The notes under the pieces: generated by a model
Seen by the model: only the letters and a program-made list of their open reading frames with translations
Databases searched by the model: none
Told to the model about the DNA's origin: nothing
Source of the DNA: Fusobacterium gastrosuis
Lineage (GTDB): Bacteria; Fusobacteriota; Fusobacteriia; Fusobacteriales; Fusobacteriaceae
Direction: 5' to 3'
NCBI RefSeq assembly: GCF_900095285.1
Contig: NZ_LT607734.1
Span: forward strand, 1,240,001-1,304,000
DNA length: 64,000 bases
Program-made: the position numbers and the translations under genes
Shown here: in pieces, positions 16,667 to 25,580 of the stretch
Numbering within the stretch: the first letter of the stretch is position 1
Layout of the letters: every line of letters starts with the position of its first letter

Positions 16667-19426
16667 ATGGAAATTTTTATAAAGAAAAGAGAATTGTTAA
16701 AAAATGAAGTAATAAAAGAGATTCGAGATTTATTTTTGAAGAAAAAGAAAGCAATAGAAGAGAAAAATTTTGAGAAAATCTTCTCTACAAAAAAAATACA
16801 AGTAAAATATAGAGAAATGAGATTTATATTTGATTTTAAAATTTTTGCATTGCTTCCAGACTATCTAACAATAAATTTAAAAAAAATTAAATTATCAGAA
16901 CTTGAAAGTGAATTAATACAACTAAAAGATGAACTAAAAAAAATAACAGAAAAAGAAGTGGATTTAATTTCTTATGATGAATTCCAAAAAGCTTTCTATA
17001 AAGAGAAGAATACCTATGTACAAGATGGTAAAATTACAAATTATGAAGATATAGATAGGTATATTGTAAAAAAAGATGACAAATATATAGTTATTGATAG
17101 CAATTTAAATGAAGTCCCAAATAATGATGAAGGTTTGTTAATTCCAGTTATTAAATTTTTTAAAAAATCTGAATCTATACAAAATATCATAGAATTTTTT
17201 GAGGAAGAAAAAATAGAAATGTCGTTAGAGGAAGAAAATAAATTAAAAAAATTAAAAGATTTGAAACAGATATATTCAGATATTAAAAAATATAAATTTT
17301 CTGAAAATAAAATGGAATATAATGAGCAAAAAGTTCTAGAGGCATTTGAAGACAATCAAGAAAATTTTAAAATCCCTTCCACTAAAATTAAAGAATATAT
17401 AGAAAAATTAAAAAATTTAGAAAAAATTAGATTAGGATTAGACCCATATGATGATAGTATGTTCAAAGATTATAAAAAAGGAAATTGGGATATTTATTAT
17501 GAAGATACTAAAAAGAATGTATTAGAACGAGAAATGATAAAAATCTATACTGAAGAAGAATATTTTTCAAGAAATCCTAAAATTGATATAAAAAACGGTG
17601 GAATCGTTGGAATAGATTTTGGAACTAAGAGTACAGTTGTTGCTTTTCAAGAACAAAATGAAAAAACAATGTTAGCTCGTATTTCAGGAATTTCTCTTAA
17701 AAAAAATCTTTCAAAAGAACAATATGAAAATCCTACAGTTATGGAAATTTTAGATATAGAAAATTTTAAAAAAAAATATGATGAATCTAAAGGAAGACCA
17801 TTTACAGAATGGAATGATTTAAGAGTATCTCATGCAGCACTATCAAATTTTAAGCAAGGTTCTAAATTTATTTTGAATGACTTAAAACAATGGGCAGGAA
17901 GTAAAAATGAAAAAATAATTATTTATGATAAAAAAAATACTGAAATTAATTTAAAATCATTTATAGATTTAGAAGATAATGATTTTGACCCAATAGAATA
18001 TTATGCTTATTATATTGGGAGCCATATTAACAATATGAATACAGAAAATGTATTTTTGAAGTATATTTTGTCTTTTCCTGTAACTTTTTCAAATGAAGTA
18101 AAAGAAAAAATCTTAAAAAGTTTTGAAAAGGGAATAAAAAAATCTTTACCAGTTAGTATTCTAGAAGATGAAGAAATTATGAAAGAATTTGAAGTTTATA
18201 AGGGAACAAATGAGCCTACAGCATATTTTTTATGTGCAGCCAAAGAGTTCAATAAACTACCTACAAAAAAAGATGAACCACTTTTTTATGGAATATTTGA
18301 TTTTGGTGGGGGAACTACGGATTTTTCTTTTGGAATTTGCAGGTATATAGGAAAAGAGAGATATGATTATGAAGTAGAATATTTTGGAGAAGGCGGGGAT
18401 AAATATTTAGGTGGAGAAAATATTTTAAAAAAATTAGCTTATGAAATATGTAGAAAGAATTTAAAACTTTTAAGAGAAAATGGTATTCCTTTCTATTGCC
18501 CAATAGGTTGTACAAAATTTGAAGGATATGAAACCCTCATAAATACATCATACGAAGCTATCTACAATATAGAACAAATAGCAGAAAAAATGAGAGACTA
18601 TTGGGAAGATAATATGGATCAAGAAGAATATAGAATTAATAAAATTAAGCTTAATTTATTAAAAAGTTCATCTGAAAATGATATTTATGAATTAGAAATA
18701 GATTTAGATGAAAGCGAAAAAATAATAAAACAAATTTTAGAAAATGGAGTAGATAATTTTATAAATTCTCTTTATAATCTTTTTAAAAATGGGGTTTCAG
18801 AAAATATAGATTCTATGGAAATCTTTTTAGCAGGAAATGCAAGTAAAAGTAAAAGATTACACGAAATCTTTAACAATAAAATTAAAGATTTAGAGAAAAA
18901 AATAAATAATTTTTTACGAATAGAAAATAAAGAAATATTTAAAATTAATGGACCATTATTATCAAGAAATAATAAGGAAATTGAAATAAATGGAAAAACT
19001 GGGACAGCGATAGGACTATTAAATGCAAGAAAAGGAAGTAGATATAAACTTATAGCATTAGATGAATTGAAAAATAATTCTGAGATAAATTTTCAATATT
19101 ATGTTGGTTATTTGAAAGATAAAAATCTTGAAGTAATTTTAGATTATAAAAGTGGTTATAATAATTGGATAAAATTTATGGATGCATCAGAAATAGAAAC
19201 CGAAATATACTATACAACAATTGCAAACTCTCTATTATCTAAGATAGATGGAGCTAATAATTTTTTAAAAAGAGATAGAATAAAAATTAATAAGGAATAT
19301 CAAAATAATGAGTATATATTTGTAAGAATAAAGAAAACAAATATTATTGAGTATGTTGTTTCAACAGAAGAAAAAATTAAAAATGAAGAGTATATAGAAC
19401 AGCCTAAAGAAATTTTTTTGATTTAA
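16667..19426 (+). CDS. Large Hsp70/DnaK-like ATPase, second copy
   Basis: Paralogue of the preceding gene (919 residues). The core is closely related: IKNGGIVGIDFGTKSTVVAF (about 311-330), FDFGGGTTDFSF (about 544) and IFLAGNASKSKRLHEIF (about 719). The N-terminal extension (about 305 residues, helical and highly charged) is shorter, unlike that of copy one, and lacks the MORN-like strands. The C-terminal beta-domain (INFQYYVGYL onwards) matches copy one. A GAAGGGG site precedes the start, 15 bases from the previous stop. Tandem copies with divergent N-termini suggest a heterodimer or two separate sensing specificities (inference). Confidence 0.88.
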   Translation: MEIFIKKRELLKNEVIKEIRDLFLKKKKAIEEKNFEKIFSTKKIQVKYREMRFIFDFKIFALLPDYLTINLKKIKLSELESELIQLKDELKKITEKEVDLISYDEFQKAFYKEKNTYVQDGKITNYEDIDRYIVKKDDKYIVIDSNLNEVPNNDEGLLIPVIKFFKKSESIQNIIEFFEEEKIEMSLEEENKLKKLKDLKQIYSDIKKYKFSENKMEYNEQKVLEAFEDNQENFKIPSTKIKEYIEKLKNLEKIRLGLDPYDDSMFKDYKKGNWDIYYEDTKKNVLEREMIKIYTEEEYFSRNPKIDIKNGGIVGIDFGTKSTVVAFQEQNEKTMLARISGISLKKNLSKEQYENPTVMEILDIENFKKKYDESKGRPFTEWNDLRVSHAALSNFKQGSKFILNDLKQWAGSKNEKIIIYDKKNTEINLKSFIDLEDNDFDPIEYYAYYIGSHINNMNTENVFLKYILSFPVTFSNEVKEKILKSFEKGIKKSLPVSILEDEEIMKEFEVYKGTNEPTAYFLCAAKEFNKLPTKKDEPLFYGIFDFGGGTTDFSFGICRYIGKERYDYEVEYFGEGGDKYLGGENILKKLAYEICRKNLKLLRENGIPFYCPIGCTKFEGYETLINTSYEAIYNIEQIAEKMRDYWEDNMDQEEYRINKIKLNLLKSSSENDIYELEIDLDESEKIIKQILENGVDNFINSLYNLFKNGVSENIDSMEIFLAGNASKSKRLHEIFNNKIKDLEKKINNFLRIENKEIFKINGPLLSRNNKEIEINGKTGTAIGLLNARKGSRYKLIALDELKNNSEINFQYYVGYLKDKNLEVILDYKSGYNNWIKFMDASEIETEIYYTTIANSLLSKIDGANNFLKRDRIKINKEYQNNEYIFVRIKKTNIIEYVVSTEEKIKNEEYIEQPKEIFLI

Positions 19427-19453
19427 ATTATTTTAAAGGGGATAATAAATTAG

Positions 19454-20803
19454 ATGAATAAAATAGCTAATAAAATAAAGATAAGGAAATTAATAAGTGA
19501 ACTATCCAACAATCTTCAAGAAAGAGAAGAAATAATAGCTGTAACACTATTAGCTGCAATAATAGAAGAAAGTGTCTTTTTTTTTGGACCACCAGGAACA
19601 GGTAAAAGCTTGATTGCTCGTAGAATTTCAGAGGCATTTAGTGAACAAAAATATTTTGAATATTTGATGCATAAATTTAGTACCCCAGATGAAATAATGG
19701 GACCTGTTTCATTAGCGGAATTAAAAAAAGATAATTACAAGAGATTAACAGAAGGATTTCTGCCACAGGCAACATTTGCATTTTTAGATGAGATATGGAA
19801 ATCTAGCCCAGCAATTCTTAATACATTATTAACAATTTTAAATGAAAGAATTTTTAAAAATGGTAGTATAATTGAAAAAGTCCCTTTAAAAATTATTATT
19901 GCTGCTTCTAATGAAACTCCACCAAGTAATCAAGGATTAGAAGCACTATATGATAGATTTTTAGTAAGGATAAATATAGCTCCAATACAAAATAAAAATA
20001 ATTTTGAAATTCTTTTAAAAGAGAGTGGTTCAAATTTGGATTTAGCTATAGATGAAAATACTAAGATATCACAAAAAGAAATAGAAATATGGAAAAAAGA
20101 AATTTCAAAAATTGAATTATCTAAAGAAACATTTAATGCTATTCATATTTTAAGAAGTTATTTTTATGAGAAGGCGTTAGAACTAAATATTTATATTTCA
20201 GATAGAAGGTGGAAAAAAATATCAAATTTATTAAAAGCTTCTGCATTCTTTGAAGGAAGAACTAAAACTAATCTAATGGATATTCATTTATTAAAATATT
20301 GTCTTTGGTCTACTGAAGAAAATAGAGGAAAAATTGAAGAAAAAATAGAGGAAGTAATAAAAGAAAATATTAATTCAACTTTAAAATTTATTGATTTTGA
20401 TAAACGGAAAACTAAACTAGAAAGTAATATTAAAACTGAAGAATCTGAAATAATTAACACAGAGTTAAGTGAGCTTTTTAGAGAAATAAAAAAACAGGAA
20501 ATAGAATGTAAAAGCTTAATTGAAGATTTTGAAAAAGGCATAGGAAATCCTTTTATATCACTAAAAAATAATAATTTTTTATATATTTTATATAAAAAGC
20601 ATTTAGAGGAAATTCAATACAGAAGAAAAGATTGTGAAAGAATAATATCTTTATTACCCAATTTTAAAATAGAAATTATAGAAAACATTGAAAAAAATGT
20701 TTTAAAACCAAATGATATAAAAGAGTATTTAAGAGAAAAAGGAGATAATCTTAATGATAAAGATACTGAAGAAATTTTTAAAAAATTAAGTGAGAAATTA
20801 TAA
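19454..20803 (+). CDS. RavA-like MoxR AAA+ ATPase
   Basis: A 449-residue AAA+ protein. Walker A FFGPPGTGKSLIARR (45-52 core), the STPDEIMGPVSL helix-2 insert typical of MoxR, Walker B FLDEIWKSSPAILNTLLT (110 on), sensor 1 IIAASNETPPSNQGLEALYD and a sensor 2 region near YISDRRWKK. LDEIWKSSPAILNTLL and SNETP are RavA-type signatures. MoxR ATPases remodel protein complexes together with VWA proteins; in E. coli RavA pairs with ViaA, and a ViaA-like gene follows here. The C-terminal third (about 330-449) is coiled coil and does not look like the LARA domain of E. coli RavA. Confidence 0.9.
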   Translation: MNKIANKIKIRKLISELSNNLQEREEIIAVTLLAAIIEESVFFFGPPGTGKSLIARRISEAFSEQKYFEYLMHKFSTPDEIMGPVSLAELKKDNYKRLTEGFLPQATFAFLDEIWKSSPAILNTLLTILNERIFKNGSIIEKVPLKIIIAASNETPPSNQGLEALYDRFLVRINIAPIQNKNNFEILLKESGSNLDLAIDENTKISQKEIEIWKKEISKIELSKETFNAIHILRSYFYEKALELNIYISDRRWKKISNLLKASAFFEGRTKTNLMDIHLLKYCLWSTEENRGKIEEKIEEVIKENINSTLKFIDFDKRKTKLESNIKTEESEIINTELSELFREIKKQEIECKSLIEDFEKGIGNPFISLKNNNFLYILYKKHLEEIQYRRKDCERIISLLPNFKIEIIENIEKNVLKPNDIKEYLREKGDNLNDKDTEEIFKKLSEKL

Positions 20804-20815
20804 TAAGGATAAGAA

Positions 20816-22285
20816 ATGAAAAATTCAGAGTTTTTAGAAAAAGCAATAGCTACAGATATTGATAAAATTAAAGAAAAATTTTTAATTTTTGATGATGGGA
20901 ATTTAGATATAGAAATTAGCAAGGAAATTGAAGAACATATTAAAATAGAGAGAGAAAAATTAGAAAGGAAATATCCTTATTCTTATGAAAAACAAAAATA
21001 CGAGGATTATAAGTTTATTAAAAAAATTTTTGAGCATAATGATGCTATAAAATTAATTAAAAAAATGAGCATAGACTCTAATATTTATTTTGATGAAAAC
21101 TTTTGGAATGAAAGTGTAAATAAATTAAAATCAGAAACTCAAACTGAAAAGAAAGCTTTTGATAGATTACTTATAAATGAAATGGAAAAACATTTAACTA
21201 AAATTAGTAAAGAATGGGAAAACAAAGAAATTATAGAAATTAGAAAAAAATTAAATTCCTATTTTGATGAAAAATTTTCTAAATTAATGCAACTAAGAAG
21301 AAAATTAATTGAAATTGAGGGAGAATACGGATTTTTATGGGATCTATTGAAAAAGGATATTAAAATTACAGATATAGAAACTTTAAATAAATGGATAGAA
21401 ATTTTAAATAATAACAAAGAAATTGTAAAATTATCTGATTTATTTGGAAAAATGAGAAAAGCTAAAAATTTAAATGTAATAAAAAAACAAGAAAAAATAA
21501 TTGAAAATTTAGAGTATTCAATTAAAATTCCAGATATAAATTCTAATGAAGAAATATCAGGAATAAAATTTGGAAAAGATATTGCAAATGTAGTTCCTAG
21601 TGAATTAGTATTATTAAATGATGAAAATTTTTCTATAATTTTTGATTTAAAATTTGTTGAAAATAAACTAATGTGCTTTGATTTTCAAGGTGAACAAGAA
21701 ATAGAACAAAAAAATACAATTGAAAAATTCATTGAAAAAGAAGAGAATAAAGAGCAAGAAGAAAAAGGTCCTGTTATAATATGTGTAGATACAAGTGGTT
21801 CGATGTATGGAAATCCTGAAATGATTGCAAAAGCAATATCTTTTTGTGTTATTTCAAAAGCACTTACTGAAAAAAGAGCATGTTTTTTAATAAATTTTTC
21901 AGTAAATGTAGAGGTAATGGAGTTTACTGAATTATCACAATTCTCAAACTTATTAGAGTTTTTAAAAAAATCATTTCATGGTGGAACTGATATTCAACCT
22001 GCAATAGAATTTGCTATAGAAAAATTAGAGAATGAAAAATATAAAAAAGCCGATATATTGATTCTTTCTGATTTTATAGTAAATGACATGGGACATTTAT
22101 TAAAAAAAAGAATTCAAGAAGTAAAAAAACTAGAGAACAAATTTTATGCAATAACAATTACAGAATCTCCTATATATACAAATAATGAATTATTAAATAC
22201 AATTTTTACAAAACAATGGGTTTATAATTTTAATAGTTCTAATATAGAGTTGTTAGATAAAATAGCATGGAAATACGATAAATAA
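20816..22285 (+). CDS. ViaA-like VWA-domain protein
   Basis: Product of 489 residues, close to E. coli ViaA (483). The N-terminal 310 residues are helical and highly charged. The VWA domain follows with a complete MIDAS: DTSGSMYG (about 325-332; DxSxS), the Thr of HGGTDIQPAIEFA (about 389) and the Asp of LILSDFIVND (about 417). ViaA stimulates RavA ATPase; the 12-base gap and shared strand make this a RavA-ViaA pair. The protein probably acts as metal-dependent adaptor in the complex. The last intact gene of the island. Confidence 0.9.
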   Translation: MKNSEFLEKAIATDIDKIKEKFLIFDDGNLDIEISKEIEEHIKIEREKLERKYPYSYEKQKYEDYKFIKKIFEHNDAIKLIKKMSIDSNIYFDENFWNESVNKLKSETQTEKKAFDRLLINEMEKHLTKISKEWENKEIIEIRKKLNSYFDEKFSKLMQLRRKLIEIEGEYGFLWDLLKKDIKITDIETLNKWIEILNNNKEIVKLSDLFGKMRKAKNLNVIKKQEKIIENLEYSIKIPDINSNEEISGIKFGKDIANVVPSELVLLNDENFSIIFDLKFVENKLMCFDFQGEQEIEQKNTIEKFIEKEENKEQEEKGPVIICVDTSGSMYGNPEMIAKAISFCVISKALTEKRACFLINFSVNVEVMEFTELSQFSNLLEFLKKSFHGGTDIQPAIEFAIEKLENEKYKKADILILSDFIVNDMGHLLKKRIQEVKKLENKFYAITITESPIYTNNELLNTIFTKQWVYNFNSSNIELLDKIAWKYDK

Positions 22286-22321
22286 AAAATTGGAAGAATT
22301 TTTGTTATTATATAAAAATAA

Positions 22322-22444
22322 AACTTTATTTTAAATATTATCAGTAGAAAGGATAGCTCTAATAATTTAAAGAAGACTTTTGATAATTTAGAATCATATA
22401 GTATAGATGGAATAGAAAAAATTAGAGACTCTTTAGAAAAATAA
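22322..22444 (+). pseudogene. Short gene remnant at the right edge of the island
   Basis: Forty codons open without a start and ending at TAA 22442-22444 (pieces: NIISRKDSSNNLKKTFDNLE, then GIEKIRDSLEK). The composition is protein-like but I do not recognise the family. Together with the WYL relic on the left it suggests gene turnover around the cluster. Confidence 0.35.
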
Positions 22445-22472
22445 ATTAAGTTGTAAAGTAAAAAATTTTTTA

Positions 22473-22501
22473 TTGACATTTGAGAAGAAAAGCCCTAAAA
22501 T
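22473..22501 (+). promoter_or_regulatory. Sigma-70-type promoter of the decarboxylase-arginase gene
   Basis: TTGACA (22473-22478), 17-base spacer, TAAAAT (22496-22501). The start would lie about 75 bases before the coding start, so the fusion gene is transcribed apart from the island. Confidence 0.8.
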
Positions 22502-22528
22502 AACTTGTTTCTAAAATAAAAAAATTAG

Positions 22529-22556
22529 TTTATTCTAAATATAAATTTAGAATAAA
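22529..22556 (+). repeat. Perfect 12-base inverted repeat in the decarboxylase leader
   Basis: TTTATTCTAAAT, a 4-base spacer, then its exact complement. It lies between the promoter and the AAGGAGG site (about 22567), downstream of the predicted transcript start. It could be an operator for a dimeric repressor or an mRNA hairpin next to the ribosome site. It has no T run, so it is not a terminator. Confidence 0.6.
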
Positions 22557-22582
22557 GCCATAAAAAAGGAGGTTTTAAATTA

Positions 22583-24931
22583 ATGTCAAAGCTAGATCAA
22601 AATAAAACGCCGTTATTCAGTGTTTTAAAAAATGAGTATGTAGGCAGAAATATACTACCATTCCATGTGCCTGGACACAAAAGAGGAAAAGGAGTAGATG
22701 AAGAGTTTTATAATTTTATGGGAGAAGGACCTTTCTCCATGGATGTGACAATATTTACAATGGTAGACGGCTTACATCATCCAAAATCTTGTATAAAAGA
22801 AGCTCAAGAATTAACGGCAGATGCTTATGGAGTTAAACATAGTTTTTTTGCAGTAAATGGAACTTCAGGAGCAATTCAAGCAATGATAATGTCTGTTATG
22901 AAGGCTGGGGAAAAGATATTAGTACCTAGAAATGTTCATAAGTCAGTTTCAGCAGGAATAATATTAAGCGGATCAGAACCAGTTTATATGAATCCTGAAA
23001 TAGATGAAAATTTAGGTATAGCTTTGGGAGTAAAACCTCAAACAGTTGAAAATATGTTAAAACAAGATCCAGATATTGCAGCAGTTTTAATTATCAATCC
23101 AACTTATTATGGAGTAGCAACTGATATTAAAAAAATTGCTGATATAGTTCATAGTTATGATATTCCATTAATAGTTGATGAAGCACATGGACCACATCTT
23201 CATTTCCATGAAGAATTACCAGTTTCAGCTGTTGATGTTGGAGCGGATATTTGTACTCAAAGTACACATAAAATATTAGGTGCTATGACACAAATGTCAT
23301 TAATACATGTAAATTCTGACAGAGTTGATGTTGAAAAAGTTAAACAAATATTAAGTTTACTTCATACAACATCGCCTTCTTATCCATTGATGGCATCACT
23401 TGACTGTGCAAGAAGACAAATAGCGACAAAAGGTAGAGAACTTTTAACAAAAACAATAGAACTTGCTAGAAGATTTAGACGGGAAGCTAATAGAATACCA
23501 GGAATTTATTGTTTTGGAGAAGAACTTGTGGGAAAAGATGGCTTTTTTGCTTTTGATCCAACAAAAATTACAATTTCTGCTAAAGAATTGGGTCTTAAAG
23601 GATTTGAATTAGAAAGTTTATTAGTAGATGATTATAATATTCAAATGGAGCTGTCAGATTACTATAATACTTTAGGACTTGTTACTATTGGAGATACTGA
23701 TGAAAGTATAGATAGATTGTTGGACGCTTTAAGAGATATCAGCAATAGATTTATTGGAAATGCAAAACATCTTGAAAAGAATTTCATAAAATTACCAGAT
23801 ACACCTGAGCTAGTTTTAATGCCAAGAGAAGCATTTTATAGTGAAAAAAATAAAGTTGCGTTTAAAGAAAGTGTTGGAAAAATTTGCGGTGAAATGATAA
23901 TGGCTTATCCACCAGGAATTCCTATAATAATTGCTGGGGAAAGAATTAGTCAAGATATAATAGATCATATAGAAGAATTAAAAGAAGCAAAGCTTCATCT
24001 ACAAGGAATGGAAGATCCAGATCTTCAAACTATAAATGTAATTGAAGAAGAAGATGCTGTATATATTTACTCAGAAAAAATGAAAAATAAATTGATTGGA
24101 GTTCAAATGAACTTAGGGGCAAATAAGAGTGGAACTGAATTTGGTCCGGATGAACTTTTACAATCTTATCCAGATACATTTGATGAGATGGAGTTAATTT
24201 CTGTTGAAAGACAAAAAGAAGATTTTAATGATAAGAAATTGAAATTTAAAAATACTATTTTACATACTTCGGAAAAAATTGCTAAGACAGTAAATGAAGC
24301 TGTTAGAGATGGATATAGACCTATAATGATAGGTGGAGATCATACTATCAGCTTAGGAAGCGTATCAGGAGTTACTTTAGAAAAAGAAGTTGGACTTATA
24401 TGGATAAGTGCTCACGGAGATATGAATACTCCTGAAAGTACATTGACAGGAAATATCCATGGAATGCCACTAGCTTTACTTCAAGGTATTGGAGATAGAG
24501 ATTTGGCAAACTGTTTCTATGAAGGAGCTAAAGTTGAAAGTAAAAATGTTGTAATCTTTGGTGCTAGAGAAATAGAATTAGAAGAAAGAAAAATAATAGA
24601 AGAAGTTGGAGTAAAAATAGTTTACTACGATGAAATATTAAGAAAAGGAATAGATAATGTACTTCAAGAGATAAAAGATTATTTGAAAGTAGATAATGTT
24701 CATATAAGTTTTGACTTAAATGCTATTGATCCAGAAATTGCTCCCGGAGTATCTGTTCCAGTGAGAAATGGTTTCTCGGAAGATGAAGTTTTCAAAACTT
24801 TAAAATTCTTGTTTAAAAATTATTGGATTACATCAGCAGATTTAGTTGAATTTAATCCTGTAAATGATATTAATGGAAAAACTGCAGAACTTATAAATGA
24901 TATAGTTTCTTATATGACTAATCCAGATTAA
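22583..24931 (+). CDS. Orn/Lys/Arg decarboxylase fused to an arginase-fold domain with lost metal ligands
   Basis: A 782-residue two-domain protein. Residues 1-485 are a PLP-dependent Orn/Lys/Arg decarboxylase of the short (wingless) type: FHVPGHKRG near residue 27, VDEAHGPHLHFHEELP and STHKILGAMTQM with the PLP lysine at K230. Residues about 495-780 are arginase fold: GGDHTISLGS (H587), ISAHGDMNTPES (609-613), NIHGMPLA and SFDLNAIDP (711-716). Arginases have DAHxD and DxD; here the bridging Asp are Ser609 and Asn713, so normal two-manganese catalysis is doubtful. The first domain probably decarboxylates arginine or a related amino acid; the second may be regulatory or changed in chemistry. 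Own promoter and terminator. Confidence 0.9.
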   Translation: MSKLDQNKTPLFSVLKNEYVGRNILPFHVPGHKRGKGVDEEFYNFMGEGPFSMDVTIFTMVDGLHHPKSCIKEAQELTADAYGVKHSFFAVNGTSGAIQAMIMSVMKAGEKILVPRNVHKSVSAGIILSGSEPVYMNPEIDENLGIALGVKPQTVENMLKQDPDIAAVLIINPTYYGVATDIKKIADIVHSYDIPLIVDEAHGPHLHFHEELPVSAVDVGADICTQSTHKILGAMTQMSLIHVNSDRVDVEKVKQILSLLHTTSPSYPLMASLDCARRQIATKGRELLTKTIELARRFRREANRIPGIYCFGEELVGKDGFFAFDPTKITISAKELGLKGFELESLLVDDYNIQMELSDYYNTLGLVTIGDTDESIDRLLDALRDISNRFIGNAKHLEKNFIKLPDTPELVLMPREAFYSEKNKVAFKESVGKICGEMIMAYPPGIPIIIAGERISQDIIDHIEELKEAKLHLQGMEDPDLQTINVIEEEDAVYIYSEKMKNKLIGVQMNLGANKSGTEFGPDELLQSYPDTFDEMELISVERQKEDFNDKKLKFKNTILHTSEKIAKTVNEAVRDGYRPIMIGGDHTISLGSVSGVTLEKEVGLIWISAHGDMNTPESTLTGNIHGMPLALLQGIGDRDLANCFYEGAKVESKNVVIFGAREIELEERKIIEEVGVKIVYYDEILRKGIDNVLQEIKDYLKVDNVHISFDLNAIDPEIAPGVSVPVRNGFSEDEVFKTLKFLFKNYWITSADLVEFNPVNDINGKTAELINDIVSYMTNPD

Positions 24932-24937
24932 TAAGAG

Positions 24938-24965
24938 AAAAAAGCCAACTATTGTTGGCTTTTTT
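24938..24965 (+). terminator. Rho-independent terminator after the decarboxylase fusion
   Basis: AAAAAAGCCAAC (24938-24949), TATT loop, GTTGGCTTTTTT (24954-24965). The convergent flavin reductase gene may also use it, as both flanks are A/T runs. Confidence 0.93.
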
Positions 24966-24997
24966 ATATACTTTAGGCATTTTATTTAATCTAACTT

Positions 24998-25549
24998 TTA
25001 TAAAGCTTTTATAAAATCATCTATTTGCTTATCTAATTCCTTTTTATTTTCATCTGATAAGACAAATTCTCCTGTTTGAAAAGCTTCTGTTGGTAATACA
25101 ATACCAGTTGATGTTCCTAGCGGTTTCAATGACATACTAGTTAGAAGTTTAATTAAATTTTCTCTAACTGAAGCTGCACCAGAACGCCCCGCTGCTCCAC
25201 TGACTGCAACTAATTTATCTTTGATAAAACTTGGTGGTCCAAAAACTCCTTGCTCAATTGGACGAGAAGCCCAATCTAAAAAGTTTTTTAATCCACCAGG
25301 GAAAGTTCCATTATACTCTGGGCTTACTATCCAAAGTGCATCAGATTTTTTTATAATGTCACGAATTTTTTGAACTTCACTTGGAGCAGGAAATTCAATA
25401 TCTTGATTAAATAGAGGCAAATTAATGAAATCTAATTGTTCTACTCTATGACCTTTCTTTTCTAATTGTGATTTTATATAATCCACTAAAGTTTGATTGA
25501 ATGATTTTTTTCTTAGAGAACCATTAATAAATAGAATATTTTTTGACAT
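24998..25549 (-). CDS. NADPH-dependent FMN reductase (flavodoxin-like)
   Basis: Flavodoxin-fold oxidoreductase (183 residues) of the FMN reductase / quinone and chromate reductase family. Seen: the phosphate-binding N-terminal loop INGSLRKKSFNQ, the SPEYNGTFPGGLKNFLDW block (family signature PEYNxxxPGxLKN) and a SGAAGRSGA loop. The chosen ATG at 25549 has an AAGGAG site 8 bases upstream; an earlier GTG at 25558 overlaps that site. The gene stands alone with its own promoter and a perfect palindrome over the -10 region, suggesting repression that is relieved by redox or an electrophile (inference). Confidence 0.9.
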   Translation of the reverse strand: MSKNILFINGSLRKKSFNQTLVDYIKSQLEKKGHRVEQLDFINLPLFNQDIEFPAPSEVQKIRDIIKKSDALWIVSPEYNGTFPGGLKNFLDWASRPIEQGVFGPPSFIKDKLVAVSGAAGRSGAASVRENLIKLLTSMSLKPLGTSTGIVLPTEAFQTGEFVLSDENKKELDKQIDDFIKAL

Positions 25550-25580
25550 TTGTATCACTCCTTATATTAAATTTTAAAGA

